Source: Streptomyces sp. NBC_00683
Lineage (GTDB): Bacteria; Actinomycetota; Actinomycetes; Streptomycetales; Streptomycetaceae
Assembly (NCBI RefSeq): GCF_036226745.1
Contig: NZ_CP109013.1
Span: forward strand, 8,308,001 to 8,372,000
Length of the DNA stretch: 64,000 bases
Direction of reading: 5' to 3'
Both the position numbers and the translations under genes were made by a program. How positions within the stretch are numbered: the first letter of the stretch is position 1; the number at the start of each line of letters is the position of its first letter. Of the stretch, positions 42,939 through 51,362 are shown piece by piece. The notes beneath the pieces are model-generated. The model saw only the letters and a list, made by a program, of their open reading frames with translations. It made no database searches and was not told the origin of the DNA.

Positions 42939-43880
42939 TCAGTAGTTCTGGCGGAAGACGCGACGGATGGTCAGCAGCCCGGCCAGACCGACCAGGAACA
43001 GGACCACACCGACGGTCTGGCTGTATCCCAGGTCGGCCGCGATGAACGCCTTCTGGTACACGAGGAAGGACAACGTTGTCGACGAGCTTCCCGGGCCGCC
43101 CTGGGTGAGCAGCAGCACGTTCTGCGCGGAGCCGAAGAGTGTCCACAGGAACTGAAGCATCGTCACGACACCGACGAAGTCACGGATGACGGGGAAGTGG
43201 ATGCGCCACATGGCACGCCAGTGTCCGGCGCCGTCGAGCTGGGCGGCCTCACCGATCTCGTCCGGCACACTGCCCAGCCGGGCGGCGAACAGCACGGCGG
43301 TGAAACCGATGCCGCTCCACACGTCCAGGACGATCAGGCAGTAGAGGGCGGTGGACGGCGAGGCGAGCCACGCGTCGGCCATCGACCCCAGACCGACCTT
43401 GTCCAGACCGCCGTTGAGCAGGCCGTCAGGCGACAGGACCGCGTAGAACACCATGGCCTTGGCCGGGGTGGAGATCAGGCCGGGAATGAAGAGCAGGTAC
43501 CGCAGGACGCGGTGGCCGGGCGGCTTCTGGGCGACGTAGTACCCCAGCATGTACGCGCACACGATCATCACGGGCAGTGCGACGACGAGCTGGACGGCGG
43601 TGTTGCCCACCGCGTCCCAGAAGACCGGGTCGTCGAGGACGGCGCGCACGTTGCCGAGACCGGCGAAGGAGACCGGCTGGAGCATGCCGGGCCAGTGCAG
43701 GGCGGCGATGACGAAGATGGCGACCAGCGGGCCGACCATGAAGACGAGGTACCAGACCAGCGCCGGTACGGCGAGGACGACCCCGCCCTGCTTGCGGCGG
43801 GAAGTCGTGGCGGGGGACGGCGACGGCGGATCCGGCCGGCGGACCGAGGCGCCGCCCGGGGCGGACGAGAGCAACGTCAT
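42939..43880 (-). CDS. Sugar ABC transporter permease (MalF type)
   Basis: This 313-residue inner-membrane protein has a polar N-terminal stretch of 35 residues, six or seven helices (VLAVPALVWYLVFMVGPLVAIFVIAAL first) and the EAA loop IGEAAQLDGAGHWRAMWRIHFPVI. It pairs with the MalG-type permease directly downstream, and the binding protein lies 32 nt upstream. Confidence 0.92.
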   Translation of the reverse strand: MTLLSSAPGGASVRRPDPPSPSPATTSRRKQGGVVLAVPALVWYLVFMVGPLVAIFVIAALHWPGMLQPVSFAGLGNVRAVLDDPVFWDAVGNTAVQLVVALPVMIVCAYMLGYYVAQKPPGHRVLRYLLFIPGLISTPAKAMVFYAVLSPDGLLNGGLDKVGLGSMADAWLASPSTALYCLIVLDVWSGIGFTAVLFAARLGSVPDEIGEAAQLDGAGHWRAMWRIHFPVIRDFVGVVTMLQFLWTLFGSAQNVLLLTQGGPGSSSTTLSFLVYQKAFIAADLGYSQTVGVVLFLVGLAGLLTIRRVFRQNY

Positions 43881-43912
43881 GAGGGGACTCGCAGAGGGCT
43901 CGGGCGCGCGGA

Positions 43913-45205
43913 TCAGGCCGTGCGGTAGGCGGATTCCAGGGCGGAGCGCACGGCGGCCGCGCTCGTCCCCCTGGTGAATGCGGTGCTGGTCGCCGTGATC
44001 AGTGGCTGGGTGGCCGTCGGAGGTACGTACAGGTCGGGCAGGAGGACCTGGCCGACCCGGTCACCGAGCTGCTGGGCCTTGGCCACCAGTGGGAAGTCCT
44101 TGCTGACCGTGTCCGTCACCAGAGCCATGTCCCGCCCGCTCTCGGTGATGAAGCGCGAGACCACCTCGGGCCGGTACATGAAGCGCAGGAACTTCTCGAC
44201 CGAGGACAGCTTCTTGACGCCGTTGGGGCTGATCCAGAAGCCGATGAGGGTGTACGAGCGCAGGATCGTCGGCTTGCTGTGCGAGGCGCCGGGGGCGAGC
44301 GGCCAGCCGCCGACCTCGGTGTGCCCCGCCGGCTTCGGGGCGACCTTCGCGAGTGCCGAGGACATCGCGGACTGGATGGCCGCCGCCTCGGTGTTGTACT
44401 GCGTGGTCATCGTGTCGGAGGTCAGCCCCTGCGCCTTGTCGGCGAAGACACCGGCGTCGCGCAGCTGGACGAAGTAGTCGATGCCCTCGCGGGCACCCCT
44501 GCTGCCGCTGAAGTCGCCGGTCGTGTAGACCTTCCTGGCCTCGTCGGGCGTGAGGAAGGTCTGGATGATCTGGGCCAGCAGCTTCTGACCGGTCCAGTCG
44601 TTGCCGCCGACGGTGACCGGGGCTATGCCCTTGGCGCGCAGCCTGCGCGCGGCGCCGATCAGCTGGTCCCCGGTGGTGGGGACGGAGCCGACGCCGGCCC
44701 GGTCCAGCAGGGCGGTGTTGTAGGCGACGGGCCAGTTGGTGGCGAAGTAGGGGAAGGCACGCAGCCTGCCCTTGCTGTCGGTCCACTCCTCCAGGGCGGC
44801 GGGCAGGACGCGCTCCCGCAGCCCCCAGTCGTCGAGATACCCCTTCACGTCGACGGTGGCGCCGACATCGGTCCAGGCCAGCGTCTTGTCGTAGAGATTG
44901 ACCATGACCACGTCCGGCTCCTTGCGGGCCAGCCGGGAGGTCTCGTACACCTGGGGAAGATCGTCGCCGTTGACGAGGTTCTTGACCCGGAGGCCGGGGT
45001 TCTCGTCCTCGAAGGTCTTTACGACGGCCTTGTAGGTGGGGGAGCCCGGTGCGGTGGTGCCGAGCTGGGTGTGCACGAGCAGGGTGCCGGGGTCGGAATC
45101 GGCCGAGGTGAGTGTGGAACAGCCGGACAGAGCGGGAATTGCGGTAGCGGCGGCGAGGCCGGAGCCTGCTGCGAGGAAACCGCGCCGACTCAGGGATGAG
45201 CGCAC
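43913..45205 (-). CDS. Sugar ABC transporter substrate-binding lipoprotein
   Basis: This 430-residue family 1 binding protein delivers oligosaccharides to the MalF/MalG permeases. The signal SRRGFLAAGSGLAAATAIPALSGC is a Tat lipoprotein signal, with the lipobox LSGC (Cys 29) to be acylated. The mature part, LLVHTQLGTTAPGSPTYKAVVKTFEDENPGLRV, is typical of the cluster. The start is a GTG with GGAG about 10 nt upstream. It is the first gene of the operon, with the palindrome 45230-45245 just before it. The specific sugar is unknown. Confidence 0.92.
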   Translation of the reverse strand: MRSSLSRRGFLAAGSGLAAATAIPALSGCSTLTSADSDPGTLLVHTQLGTTAPGSPTYKAVVKTFEDENPGLRVKNLVNGDDLPQVYETSRLARKEPDVVMVNLYDKTLAWTDVGATVDVKGYLDDWGLRERVLPAALEEWTDSKGRLRAFPYFATNWPVAYNTALLDRAGVGSVPTTGDQLIGAARRLRAKGIAPVTVGGNDWTGQKLLAQIIQTFLTPDEARKVYTTGDFSGSRGAREGIDYFVQLRDAGVFADKAQGLTSDTMTTQYNTEAAAIQSAMSSALAKVAPKPAGHTEVGGWPLAPGASHSKPTILRSYTLIGFWISPNGVKKLSSVEKFLRFMYRPEVVSRFITESGRDMALVTDTVSKDFPLVAKAQQLGDRVGQVLLPDLYVPPTATQPLITATSTAFTRGTSAAAVRSALESAYRTA

Positions 45206-45229
45206 AGCGGGATGTCTCCAACCAGGACG

Positions 45230-45245
45230 TTAACCATGTGGTTAA
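45230..45245. promoter_or_regulatory. Palindromic LacI-type operator before the sugar operon
   Basis: TTAACCA-TG-TGGTTAA is a perfect 7-bp-arm inverted repeat, 25 nt upstream of the binding-protein start. It is AT-rich in a GC-rich region. It is the best candidate for binding by the LacI regulator encoded within the operon. Confidence 0.7.
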
Positions 45246-45464
45246 TCGATGTACCAGTGGGCTGCGAGAAACCTAAGGGCGCTTGATGGAATGGTCAACC
45301 CCCGGTTGCGCATGCTGAATATACGGACATATTGGGCAAGTTGAGGGTCGGTGTCCTGGGGTTCCTGTGGGCGGGGAGGGGGGTGCGCGGTCGGAGGGCC
45401 CGTGCCCTCGAGAGCCTCCTCGGGGCGGTCCGTCAGGCCCCGGAGGTTCTCGATCCCTACATGC

Positions 45465-46571
45465 TCACCCTCGACCGAGAGCGTTGATCGCCGCACGTAC
45501 CGGACCTTGTTGTCCGATAAAGTCCGTGTTGTCCGCCCACTGATCCACGCTCCCGGACAGCGGCATGCCCCGCAGAGCCTGATCAGTGATCGTCCGTTCC
45601 AGAGCCTGCGCGAAACGTTCGGCATGCAGCACCAGGAACGGGCGGCTGTGGTACCGCCGCCGCGTCGGGTCCACGTACTCGGCGAGCCCCGTGTCGTTCT
45701 GCAGAGCGGCCACGATCTCGTAGGCGTCACAGAGGTGCTGCTCGCGCGCCGGGTAACCCGTTGCCGTCACCGCTCCCCGCAGCGACGGCATCAGGTCCTC
45801 GGCGACCGGCAGCCGAGCGAACGCACTCCCGAGCCACTTGCCGTAGGGCGCGTACCGTCGGCCGAGGAGCAGGCACAATCGCATCAGGTCACGCACCAGC
45901 CGCCCGGCGACCACGGCCGATCCGAGATCGTCCCCCACCTCGGCGCACCGCCCGACGAATGCTTCCTCCTGGGAGATCTGCTGCCACTGGCAGGCCAGCA
46001 GGTACCGCCACACCTCATCGGGGTACCAGGCCAGCCTCCGCCGAGCTGCTGTGAGCGTGCCGAGCCCGTCGTGGAACACTGCGCCGCCGGTGGCCTCGGC
46101 GAGCCTCTGCTGCGGCATCGCCAGCCAGTCACCCACCGTCGGTTCGCCGGACGCCGTACCGGGACCGAGCCGGCCGGTCAGCCACGTGTCGACGTCGTTC
46201 ACCGCGACACGGTGGTTCACCGGGCCGTCCGTGCGCTCCATGAGACCGATCGGGTCGGCCGGGTCACCATGACGGAAGTGGGTCGGCCAGCCCCGCACGT
46301 CCTTCGGTAGCCGTTCCCCCAGGAGCGTGTGCAGGTCGGCCCCGAGACCGGCAGCCTCCTTCGGCGCGAGGAAGAGATCCAGGCGCGGGCCCCACTCGTG
46401 ATCCGCCGACCGCGCGGTGTCGAAACCGAGCACCTCTGATCCGGCACCGACCCTCGCGGCTGCGTACTGAAGCCCCGGATACGCCTCATCGAGGATCGGC
46501 CGCACCGCCTCCTCGTAGAGGATCCGCGACAGCTCAAGACCGGGAAGGAACTCGGGAGCGGGATGCGTCAT
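45465..46571 (-). CDS. DUF4037 (nucleotidyltransferase-like) family protein
   Basis: This 368-residue protein matches DUF4037, a nucleotidyltransferase-like family. The N-terminal half holds GSEVLGFDTARSADHEWGPRLDLFL, a Gly-Ser plus Asp-x-Asp pattern as in the nucleotidyltransferase fold, and the C-terminal half a helical substrate domain ending LRGMPLSGSVDQWADNTDFIG. The biological role is not established; some relatives are linked to antibiotic modification. The ATG at 46571 has no close ribosome site. It is divergent from the TOPRIM gene. Confidence 0.8.
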   Translation of the reverse strand: MTHPAPEFLPGLELSRILYEEAVRPILDEAYPGLQYAAARVGAGSEVLGFDTARSADHEWGPRLDLFLAPKEAAGLGADLHTLLGERLPKDVRGWPTHFRHGDPADPIGLMERTDGPVNHRVAVNDVDTWLTGRLGPGTASGEPTVGDWLAMPQQRLAEATGGAVFHDGLGTLTAARRRLAWYPDEVWRYLLACQWQQISQEEAFVGRCAEVGDDLGSAVVAGRLVRDLMRLCLLLGRRYAPYGKWLGSAFARLPVAEDLMPSLRGAVTATGYPAREQHLCDAYEIVAALQNDTGLAEYVDPTRRRYHSRPFLVLHAERFAQALERTITDQALRGMPLSGSVDQWADNTDFIGQQGPVRAAINALGRG

Positions 46572-47007
46572 GCGATCACTCTGCGATGCAAGGGCCGCGA
46601 AAGCCACCGGATATCGCCGTCCGCCCCTGCGCTCGGGAAGCGCCGACCTGGGGGAGTGCCGTGAGGGTGACCCGGCGGGGCGGGGGCGGGGGAGCGGGGG
46701 AGTGGCGAGACCTGAGCGCCGTGACCGCCGGCACACGCCCCTGCCCGAAGCTGCGACTGCTGCCGTGGCACCGTCACCGGCTCGGACCGGCGGCTGCCCG
46801 GCCTCCTGGCCGCACTTGATGCCGTCCTCGCCACTGGTGGCCCCCACGGAGTCCTGAGGCGCGGAGAGACCACTGTCCGGACCGACCGGACCTCATGGGC
46901 GGCCCGCGCCCCTGCCCCCCGTCGGCCGTGCCCGGATGCCCGCCGCCGACCGGCGCGCCGACAGAAATTCCCTACCGTGGCAGCCGGAAAGGACGGAGAC
47001 TCCTCCC
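46572..47007. other. Intergenic region between DUF4037 and TOPRIM genes
   Basis: These 436 nt between two divergent genes contain no gene, repeat or hairpin that I can support. Only the plus-strand GGAG at 46995-46998 before the TOPRIM ATG is evident. Confidence 0.5.
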
Positions 47008-47625
47008 ATGGCTGACATGGAATTGTTCCGGGAGGCGGTCACCGCGTGGGCGGCCGGTGGCCCCGGCGACCCCGCGCGGGAACTCGCCACGGGACTGGCC
47101 GTCCGGGCAGTCGTCCTGCTCGAAGGGCCGAGCGACGTCGCAGCGGTCAGCGCGCTGGCCGCGAGCCGCGGCCGGGACCTGGAGGCCGAAGGCGTCTGCG
47201 TACTGTCGATGGGCGGCGCGATGAGCGTCGGGCGCTTCGCACACATCCTCGGGCCACCTGGCCTGGGCCTCCGCCTCACCGGGCTGTGCGACGAGGCGGA
47301 GACCCGCTACTACACGCGCGGCTTGGAGCGGGCCGGGGCGGCCCAGCAGGAATTCTTCGTCTGCGCGGCTGATCTGGAGGACGAACTCATCCGCGCACTG
47401 GGTGTGGCACGAGTGGAGGAACTCGTCCAGGCGGAGGGCGACTTGCGCGCCCTGCAGACCTTCCGGCACCAGCCCGCACAGCAGGGCCGAACCCCGCAGC
47501 AGCAGTTCCGGCGCTTCCTCGGCACGAAGAAGGGGCGCAAGATCCGCTACGGCCACGTCCTCGTCGAGGCCCTTGAGCCCGACCGTGTACCCGCCCCGCT
47601 CGACGACCTGCTCACCAGCCTCTGA
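47008..47625 (+). CDS. OLD-type TOPRIM domain protein without an ATPase
   Basis: This 205-residue protein consists of an OLD-family TOPRIM nuclease-like domain: VVLLEGPSDVAAVSALAASRGR (glutamate motif), MGGAMSVGRFAHILGP, LTGLCDEAE (acidic motif) and VCAADLEDELIRALG. It lacks the ABC-type ATPase that precedes TOPRIM in full-length OLD nucleases. Such stand-alone TOPRIM proteins are common in actinobacteria, with unknown role, perhaps metal-dependent nucleotidyl hydrolysis. The ATG has GGAG 9 nt upstream. A hairpin lies 31 nt past the stop. Confidence 0.85.
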   Translation: MADMELFREAVTAWAAGGPGDPARELATGLAVRAVVLLEGPSDVAAVSALAASRGRDLEAEGVCVLSMGGAMSVGRFAHILGPPGLGLRLTGLCDEAETRYYTRGLERAGAAQQEFFVCAADLEDELIRALGVARVEELVQAEGDLRALQTFRHQPAQQGRTPQQQFRRFLGTKKGRKIRYGHVLVEALEPDRVPAPLDDLLTSL

Positions 47626-47656
47626 CCGCTGGGCAGTCAGGGGATGCCTGCGTCGC

Positions 47657-47689
47657 CCGCCGGAACAAGGCTCGTGACTCGTCCGGCGG
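47657..47689. terminator. Hairpin between convergent genes
   Basis: CCGCCGGA (47657-47664) and TCCGGCGG (47682-47689) pair over 8 bp with a 17-nt loop, just past the TOPRIM stop and before the end of the GNAT gene. It could end transcripts from either side. Confidence 0.45.
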
Positions 47690-47777
47690 TCGCGAGCAGC
47701 TCTACGATCCCCGCCGCGACGGACAGCTGCCCTTATCGCGAGGTGAGATGGTCTGTTGAGCCTGTCGGACGTTCATG

Positions 47778-48251
47778 TCAGGGGCGAGCAGCGGCCGGTT
47801 CCCGCGGGCAGAGGTAGAACAGTTCGGGGTCGCCGTCGTCCAGGCCGTGGAGCAGGCCGACCGGGCTCCACCCCGCACGCTGGAGCAGCCGCTGCATCGG
47901 CTGGTTGGACACGTTCGTCGAGGTGAACAGCTTCGGGGTGGTGCGTGATGCCGCCGCGTGGTCCAGCAGGCGGGCACCCACGCCCCGGCCACGGGCCTCG
48001 GGTGCCACCATGAGCATTGTGACAAACCCTTGCTCGAAGAACGTGTACTCCACCACGCAGTAGCCCAGGGCTCCCGACGCGTCCTCGACCATGGCGACAA
48101 GGCCCTGTCGGCACCACCGCCGGATTCTCATGTGCCGTTCGTCGCTGCCCTCCGCTGCCACCGAGTCGGTCTGCAGCAGCGCGTCCGCATCCCACTCACT
48201 CGCGCGGCGCACGGCGAATGTCCCGAGATCCTCTGCAGCCATGAGGGCCAT
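47778..48251 (-). CDS. GNAT family N-acetyltransferase
   Basis: This 157-residue acetyltransferase has the acetyl-CoA-binding motif VAPEARGRGVGARLLDHAAAS (residues about 82-102), preceded by GYCVVEYTFFEQGFVTMLM and followed by NVSNQPMQRLLQRAGWSPVGLLHGLDDGDPELFYL. The acceptor is unknown. Two ATG codons (48251 and 48242) could start it, and neither has a clear ribosome site. It converges on the TOPRIM gene. Confidence 0.88.
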   Translation of the reverse strand: MALMAAEDLGTFAVRRASEWDADALLQTDSVAAEGSDERHMRIRRWCRQGLVAMVEDASGALGYCVVEYTFFEQGFVTMLMVAPEARGRGVGARLLDHAAASRTTPKLFTSTNVSNQPMQRLLQRAGWSPVGLLHGLDDGDPELFYLCPREPAAARP

Positions 48252-48296
48252 GCTGTCAGCCGATGCGTACGTTTGCGCACCGCCCGGTGGGCCCCG

Positions 48297-49184
48297 TCAG
48301 ATTGCGGAGTTCTGCTTCAGGACCGACACAGCGGCTACGGTCCGGTATCCGCGCCACTCGAGGGCGGCTGCCGGCGAGTAGCTTGCGAAATCGACCAACC
48401 AGCCGCCGTCGTCCTGCTGTTCGGCAGCCAGACGACTCAGCTCGGTGGCGAGGACGTCCGCGTCGTACAGAGTGCGTGCCGGACGACCTGGAGTGGGGGC
48501 GATGTCGAGTGGCCGGATCACCTCGTCGACGGAACCGCCCGCGACGGGCAACAGGCCGCCGGCGGGGATGAACCGGCGCAGGCCGTCGAGCAGGGCTCCC
48601 GCCTCCTGGCGGGTCTCGGACGCGGCGTCGAGGAAACGGATCGCGAACGACAACTCGACCGCGTGGGGGCTGTCGCCGATCGCTTCGATGGCGGTCAGGC
48701 AGTACTGCGTCGCCCGGTCGAGCCAGGGATGGGCGGCGACGGCGGAGTCGAACGCGGCCACCCGCAGGGCCGCGCCGACTGCGAACGACGTGCTCTGCAG
48801 GGTGGAGACCTTCGGGTCGGCCTGCGCCCAGAACGGTGCGCAACCACGTGCGTCCTTGACCGGCAGTGCCAAGGGCAGGCCACCGTCGGGCAGGGAGACC
48901 GACGCGAGCCAGTCGCACAGTTGCACCGCACGGGGTGTCGTGACAGGAGCGATGTCCCGGAACACCTCGAACGCGTGCAGCGCGCCTGCGGGCTGGCTCT
49001 CGGGCGCACGCAGGTCCGGTTCGAGCCCCCAGCCGTATCCGCCGTCCGGATTGCGGTAGCCGTCCACGGCGGCGAGTGCGGAGTCGGCGTCGGCTTCGCC
49101 GAGGAGAAGCTCGAACCGTCGACGATCGAGTACGCGGGCGTGCATGGCCATGAACGAGGAGGCCGCGGAGAGGTCTGCAGTCAT
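48297..49184 (-). CDS. Prenyltransferase/squalene-cyclase-like alpha-barrel protein
   Basis: This 295-residue protein has repeats of the terpene-cyclase/prenyltransferase alpha/alpha barrel, such as GYRNPDGGYGWGLEPDLRAPES, LCDWLASVSLPDGGLPLALP and LAAEQQDDGGWLVDFASYSPAAALEWRG. The DxDD catalytic motif of class II cyclases is not seen, so an enzymatic role is doubtful. Such short actinobacterial barrels have no assigned function. GGTGG lies upstream of the ATG at 49184. It is divergent from the secreted protease-like gene. Confidence 0.75.
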   Translation of the reverse strand: MTADLSAASSFMAMHARVLDRRRFELLLGEADADSALAAVDGYRNPDGGYGWGLEPDLRAPESQPAGALHAFEVFRDIAPVTTPRAVQLCDWLASVSLPDGGLPLALPVKDARGCAPFWAQADPKVSTLQSTSFAVGAALRVAAFDSAVAAHPWLDRATQYCLTAIEAIGDSPHAVELSFAIRFLDAASETRQEAGALLDGLRRFIPAGGLLPVAGGSVDEVIRPLDIAPTPGRPARTLYDADVLATELSRLAAEQQDDGGWLVDFASYSPAAALEWRGYRTVAAVSVLKQNSAI

Positions 49185-49406
49185 GGATCCACCATGGCAC
49201 CGTCGGCGGCGTTCGGCTCGAACGCTCGGACACACCTCGCTTCGGCAGCCCGGACGGGCTACCGAAGCCGTGGTCTGTCCGCTTCCCTCCGCTTTCCGTC
49301 CCGGTCCGGGCAGGTCGAATGGCGCCTTTCTGACTGACGGAACCTTCCCCGAAAGCTCACAATGGCGGGTGCATGACATGACGTTGTCGCGCCACGGGGA
49401 GGGAAC

Positions 49407-50150
49407 ATGAATTCGCACCGGACCGACAGACCATTCCTCGGGGCGTTCCGCGCAGCCATCTCGGCGGTCGCCGCGATGACCCTGCTGCTCGGCTGGTTCA
49501 CCGTCACCGCACCGGCGGCGTACGCGCAGGAGTCGGGCGGCACGGCCACGCGGGCGGTCGGCAATGCCCTCGAGGTACGTGGCGGCGACGTCATCTACAG
49601 CAACGCCGGAACGCGCTGCACCGTCGGCTTCAACGCCCGTAGCGGCAGCACCCTCTACGGGCTGGTGACGGGGCGCTGTGCCCAGGGTGCCACCAACTGG
49701 TACGCGGACGCGGGCCTGAGCGTGTTCGTCGGCACCACCGCGAGCGCGAGCTTCCCCGGTGACGACTACGCGCTCGTCCGCTACTCGAGTTCGTCGGTGG
49801 TCTTCCCCGGCGAGGTCTCGCTCGGCACCGCCGGCCGGGTGCAGGACATCACGGGCGCCGCAAGTCCGACGGTCGGTCAGTCCGTCTGCCACGTCGGCCG
49901 GGTGACCGGATACCGCTGCGGCACGGTCACGGCCGTGAACGTCACGGTCAGCTACCCCGAGGGCGTTGTGAGCGGACTGTTCCGCTCCAACATCTGCTCC
50001 GAGCCCGGCGACGTGGGTGGCCCCGCGTTTGCCGGTAGCACCGCACTCGGGGTCATCGTCGCGGTCACAGGAAACTGTGCGGCAGGAGGCGCCACCTACT
50101 ACCAGCCGGTCGTGGAGTGGCTGTCGGTGTACGGCCTGTCCCTCTACTAG
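49407..50150 (+). CDS. Secreted chymotrypsin-fold (S1, streptogrisin-like) protein without catalytic His and Ser
   Basis: This 247-residue protein has a signal peptide ending near AYA-Q (residue 40) and an S1-type beta-barrel with conserved disulfide cysteines (C71-C91, C161-C171, C197 with a later Cys). The usual TAGHC reads TGRC, so the catalytic His is R90, and GDSGGP reads GDVGGP, so the catalytic Ser is V203. Only the Asp (D120 in GDDYALVRY) is kept. It should be inactive as a protease and may act by binding, for example as a decoy or inhibitor. The ATG has GGGAGGG close upstream. Confidence 0.88.
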   Translation: MNSHRTDRPFLGAFRAAISAVAAMTLLLGWFTVTAPAAYAQESGGTATRAVGNALEVRGGDVIYSNAGTRCTVGFNARSGSTLYGLVTGRCAQGATNWYADAGLSVFVGTTASASFPGDDYALVRYSSSSVVFPGEVSLGTAGRVQDITGAASPTVGQSVCHVGRVTGYRCGTVTAVNVTVSYPEGVVSGLFRSNICSEPGDVGGPAFAGSTALGVIVAVTGNCAAGGATYYQPVVEWLSVYGLSLY

Positions 50151-50225
50151 GACCCGTCCGCGCGATCATCCGTCCCGGCGCCGCGATGATATTTTGACCG
50201 GAATCGTGGAAGGGCGGCGGAGCGA

Positions 50226-50666
50226 GTGGACGTTGACCTGCGGCGCGCGGCTGTCGAGGCGCTTGCCGAACTCGGGCGAAGCGATGACTGGCGTGACAGG
50301 GCGGACGCCGGTCACAGCCTGGCCGGGTTCGCCGAGATGGCGGAGGCAGTGGAGCCGCTGCTGGGCCTTGTGCTCGACCCTGGTGACACCTTCGTCACCC
50401 GGCGGACCGCGGAGGGTTTGCTTCGGCGAAAGGACAGGGCCGGACTGACGATCGTCGCCTCCGCACTGGCAGTCGCCAACGACAACTACGCCGATTGGAT
50501 CCACACCGCAGTCGTCGATGTCTTCAGCATCTTCTCGGACGATCTGGACGAGGCGCTACGGATCTACGAGGAGATGGCGGGCGACGAGGACGATCGTGTT
50601 GCCCGGGGGGCCCGTCGGTTGCACGAGAGCCTGACACGGATCGATCCCGTTCTTCGCCCTTCATAG
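50226..50666 (+). CDS. HEAT-repeat protein
   Basis: This 146-residue helical protein shows HEAT-like repeats: DLRRAAVEALAELGRSDDWRDRADAGHSLAGFAEMAEAVEPLLGLVLDPGDTFVTRRTAEGLLRRKD. It has no enzyme motif and probably mediates protein contacts. The start is a GTG with GGAG about 5 nt upstream. It is 75 nt downstream of the protease-like gene on the same strand, so the two might be co-transcribed. Confidence 0.75.
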   Translation: MDVDLRRAAVEALAELGRSDDWRDRADAGHSLAGFAEMAEAVEPLLGLVLDPGDTFVTRRTAEGLLRRKDRAGLTIVASALAVANDNYADWIHTAVVDVFSIFSDDLDEALRIYEEMAGDEDDRVARGARRLHESLTRIDPVLRPS

Positions 50667-50752
50667 CGGGGTTCGACGGCCTGGAAGCCCTGGCTGCGTC
50701 CAGCCCCGGGAGCCGGCCGCCGAGCCGTTCGCAGCGCTCAGTCGCATCGGCA

Positions 50753-51148
50753 TCAGTGAGGTGTGTGTCCGGTGCGATCTCCGCTCCGGCACCCGGCACC
50801 GCCGATGTAATAGGCGTTGAGGTAGTTCGGGCCGGCGCCTGGAAGTTGCGTAGGTCCGGGGCTGACGCAGAGATGGTAGTCGTTCCCGCTGCCGCCCCCT
50901 CTGACATCGACATGGACCAACACCGTGGTCTCGCCGCAGTGGTTGTAGGCGGCGAACTGGGACTCTCGGACGCTGTACCGGAAGAAGCCGCACTGCGGGG
51001 CAGAGCTCGCACCTGCCTGTTGCACTTCCGGACCACGGACGGATTCGGCAAAGGTCGGACCCGCGGACGTCGCCATCGCAGTGGCGATGAGCGCGCTTGA
51101 CGCCAGTGCGACGGCGACTCGAGGAGAATTGGTCAGGGAGAGCTTCAC
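50753..51148 (-). CDS. Small secreted cysteine-containing protein (DUF6355-like)
   Basis: This 131-residue protein has a signal peptide (MKLSLTNSPRVAVALASSAL to about PTFA) and a small mature domain with CGFFRYSVRESQFAAYNHCG, LCVSPGPTQLPG and NAYYIGGAGC; four cysteines could form two disulfides. The pattern resembles DUF6355 proteins reported beside natural-product genes. AAGGA lies exactly 6 nt before the GTG at 51148 but touches the ATG at 51154, so the GTG is the better start. The function is unknown. Confidence 0.72.
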   Translation of the reverse strand: MKLSLTNSPRVAVALASSALIATAMATSAGPTFAESVRGPEVQQAGASSAPQCGFFRYSVRESQFAAYNHCGETTVLVHVDVRGGGSGNDYHLCVSPGPTQLPGAGPNYLNAYYIGGAGCRSGDRTGHTPH

Positions 51149-51362
51149 GAACATTCCTTACGGCGAGCCATAACGATGGACGACGAGCTGATTGCATTCG
51201 GCGGCGCCACGACACCGATTGCGCAGGCACTCACCGACAGAATCACCATAACTCTACGTGTGCACGCTGTGGCTTTATGTCACTGAATCGAGTGGTGGGG
51301 CAATATCAAACTTCAAAGGGCGAGATCGTCGGGATGATTCTGCCGATCGCAGCCGTCGAACC

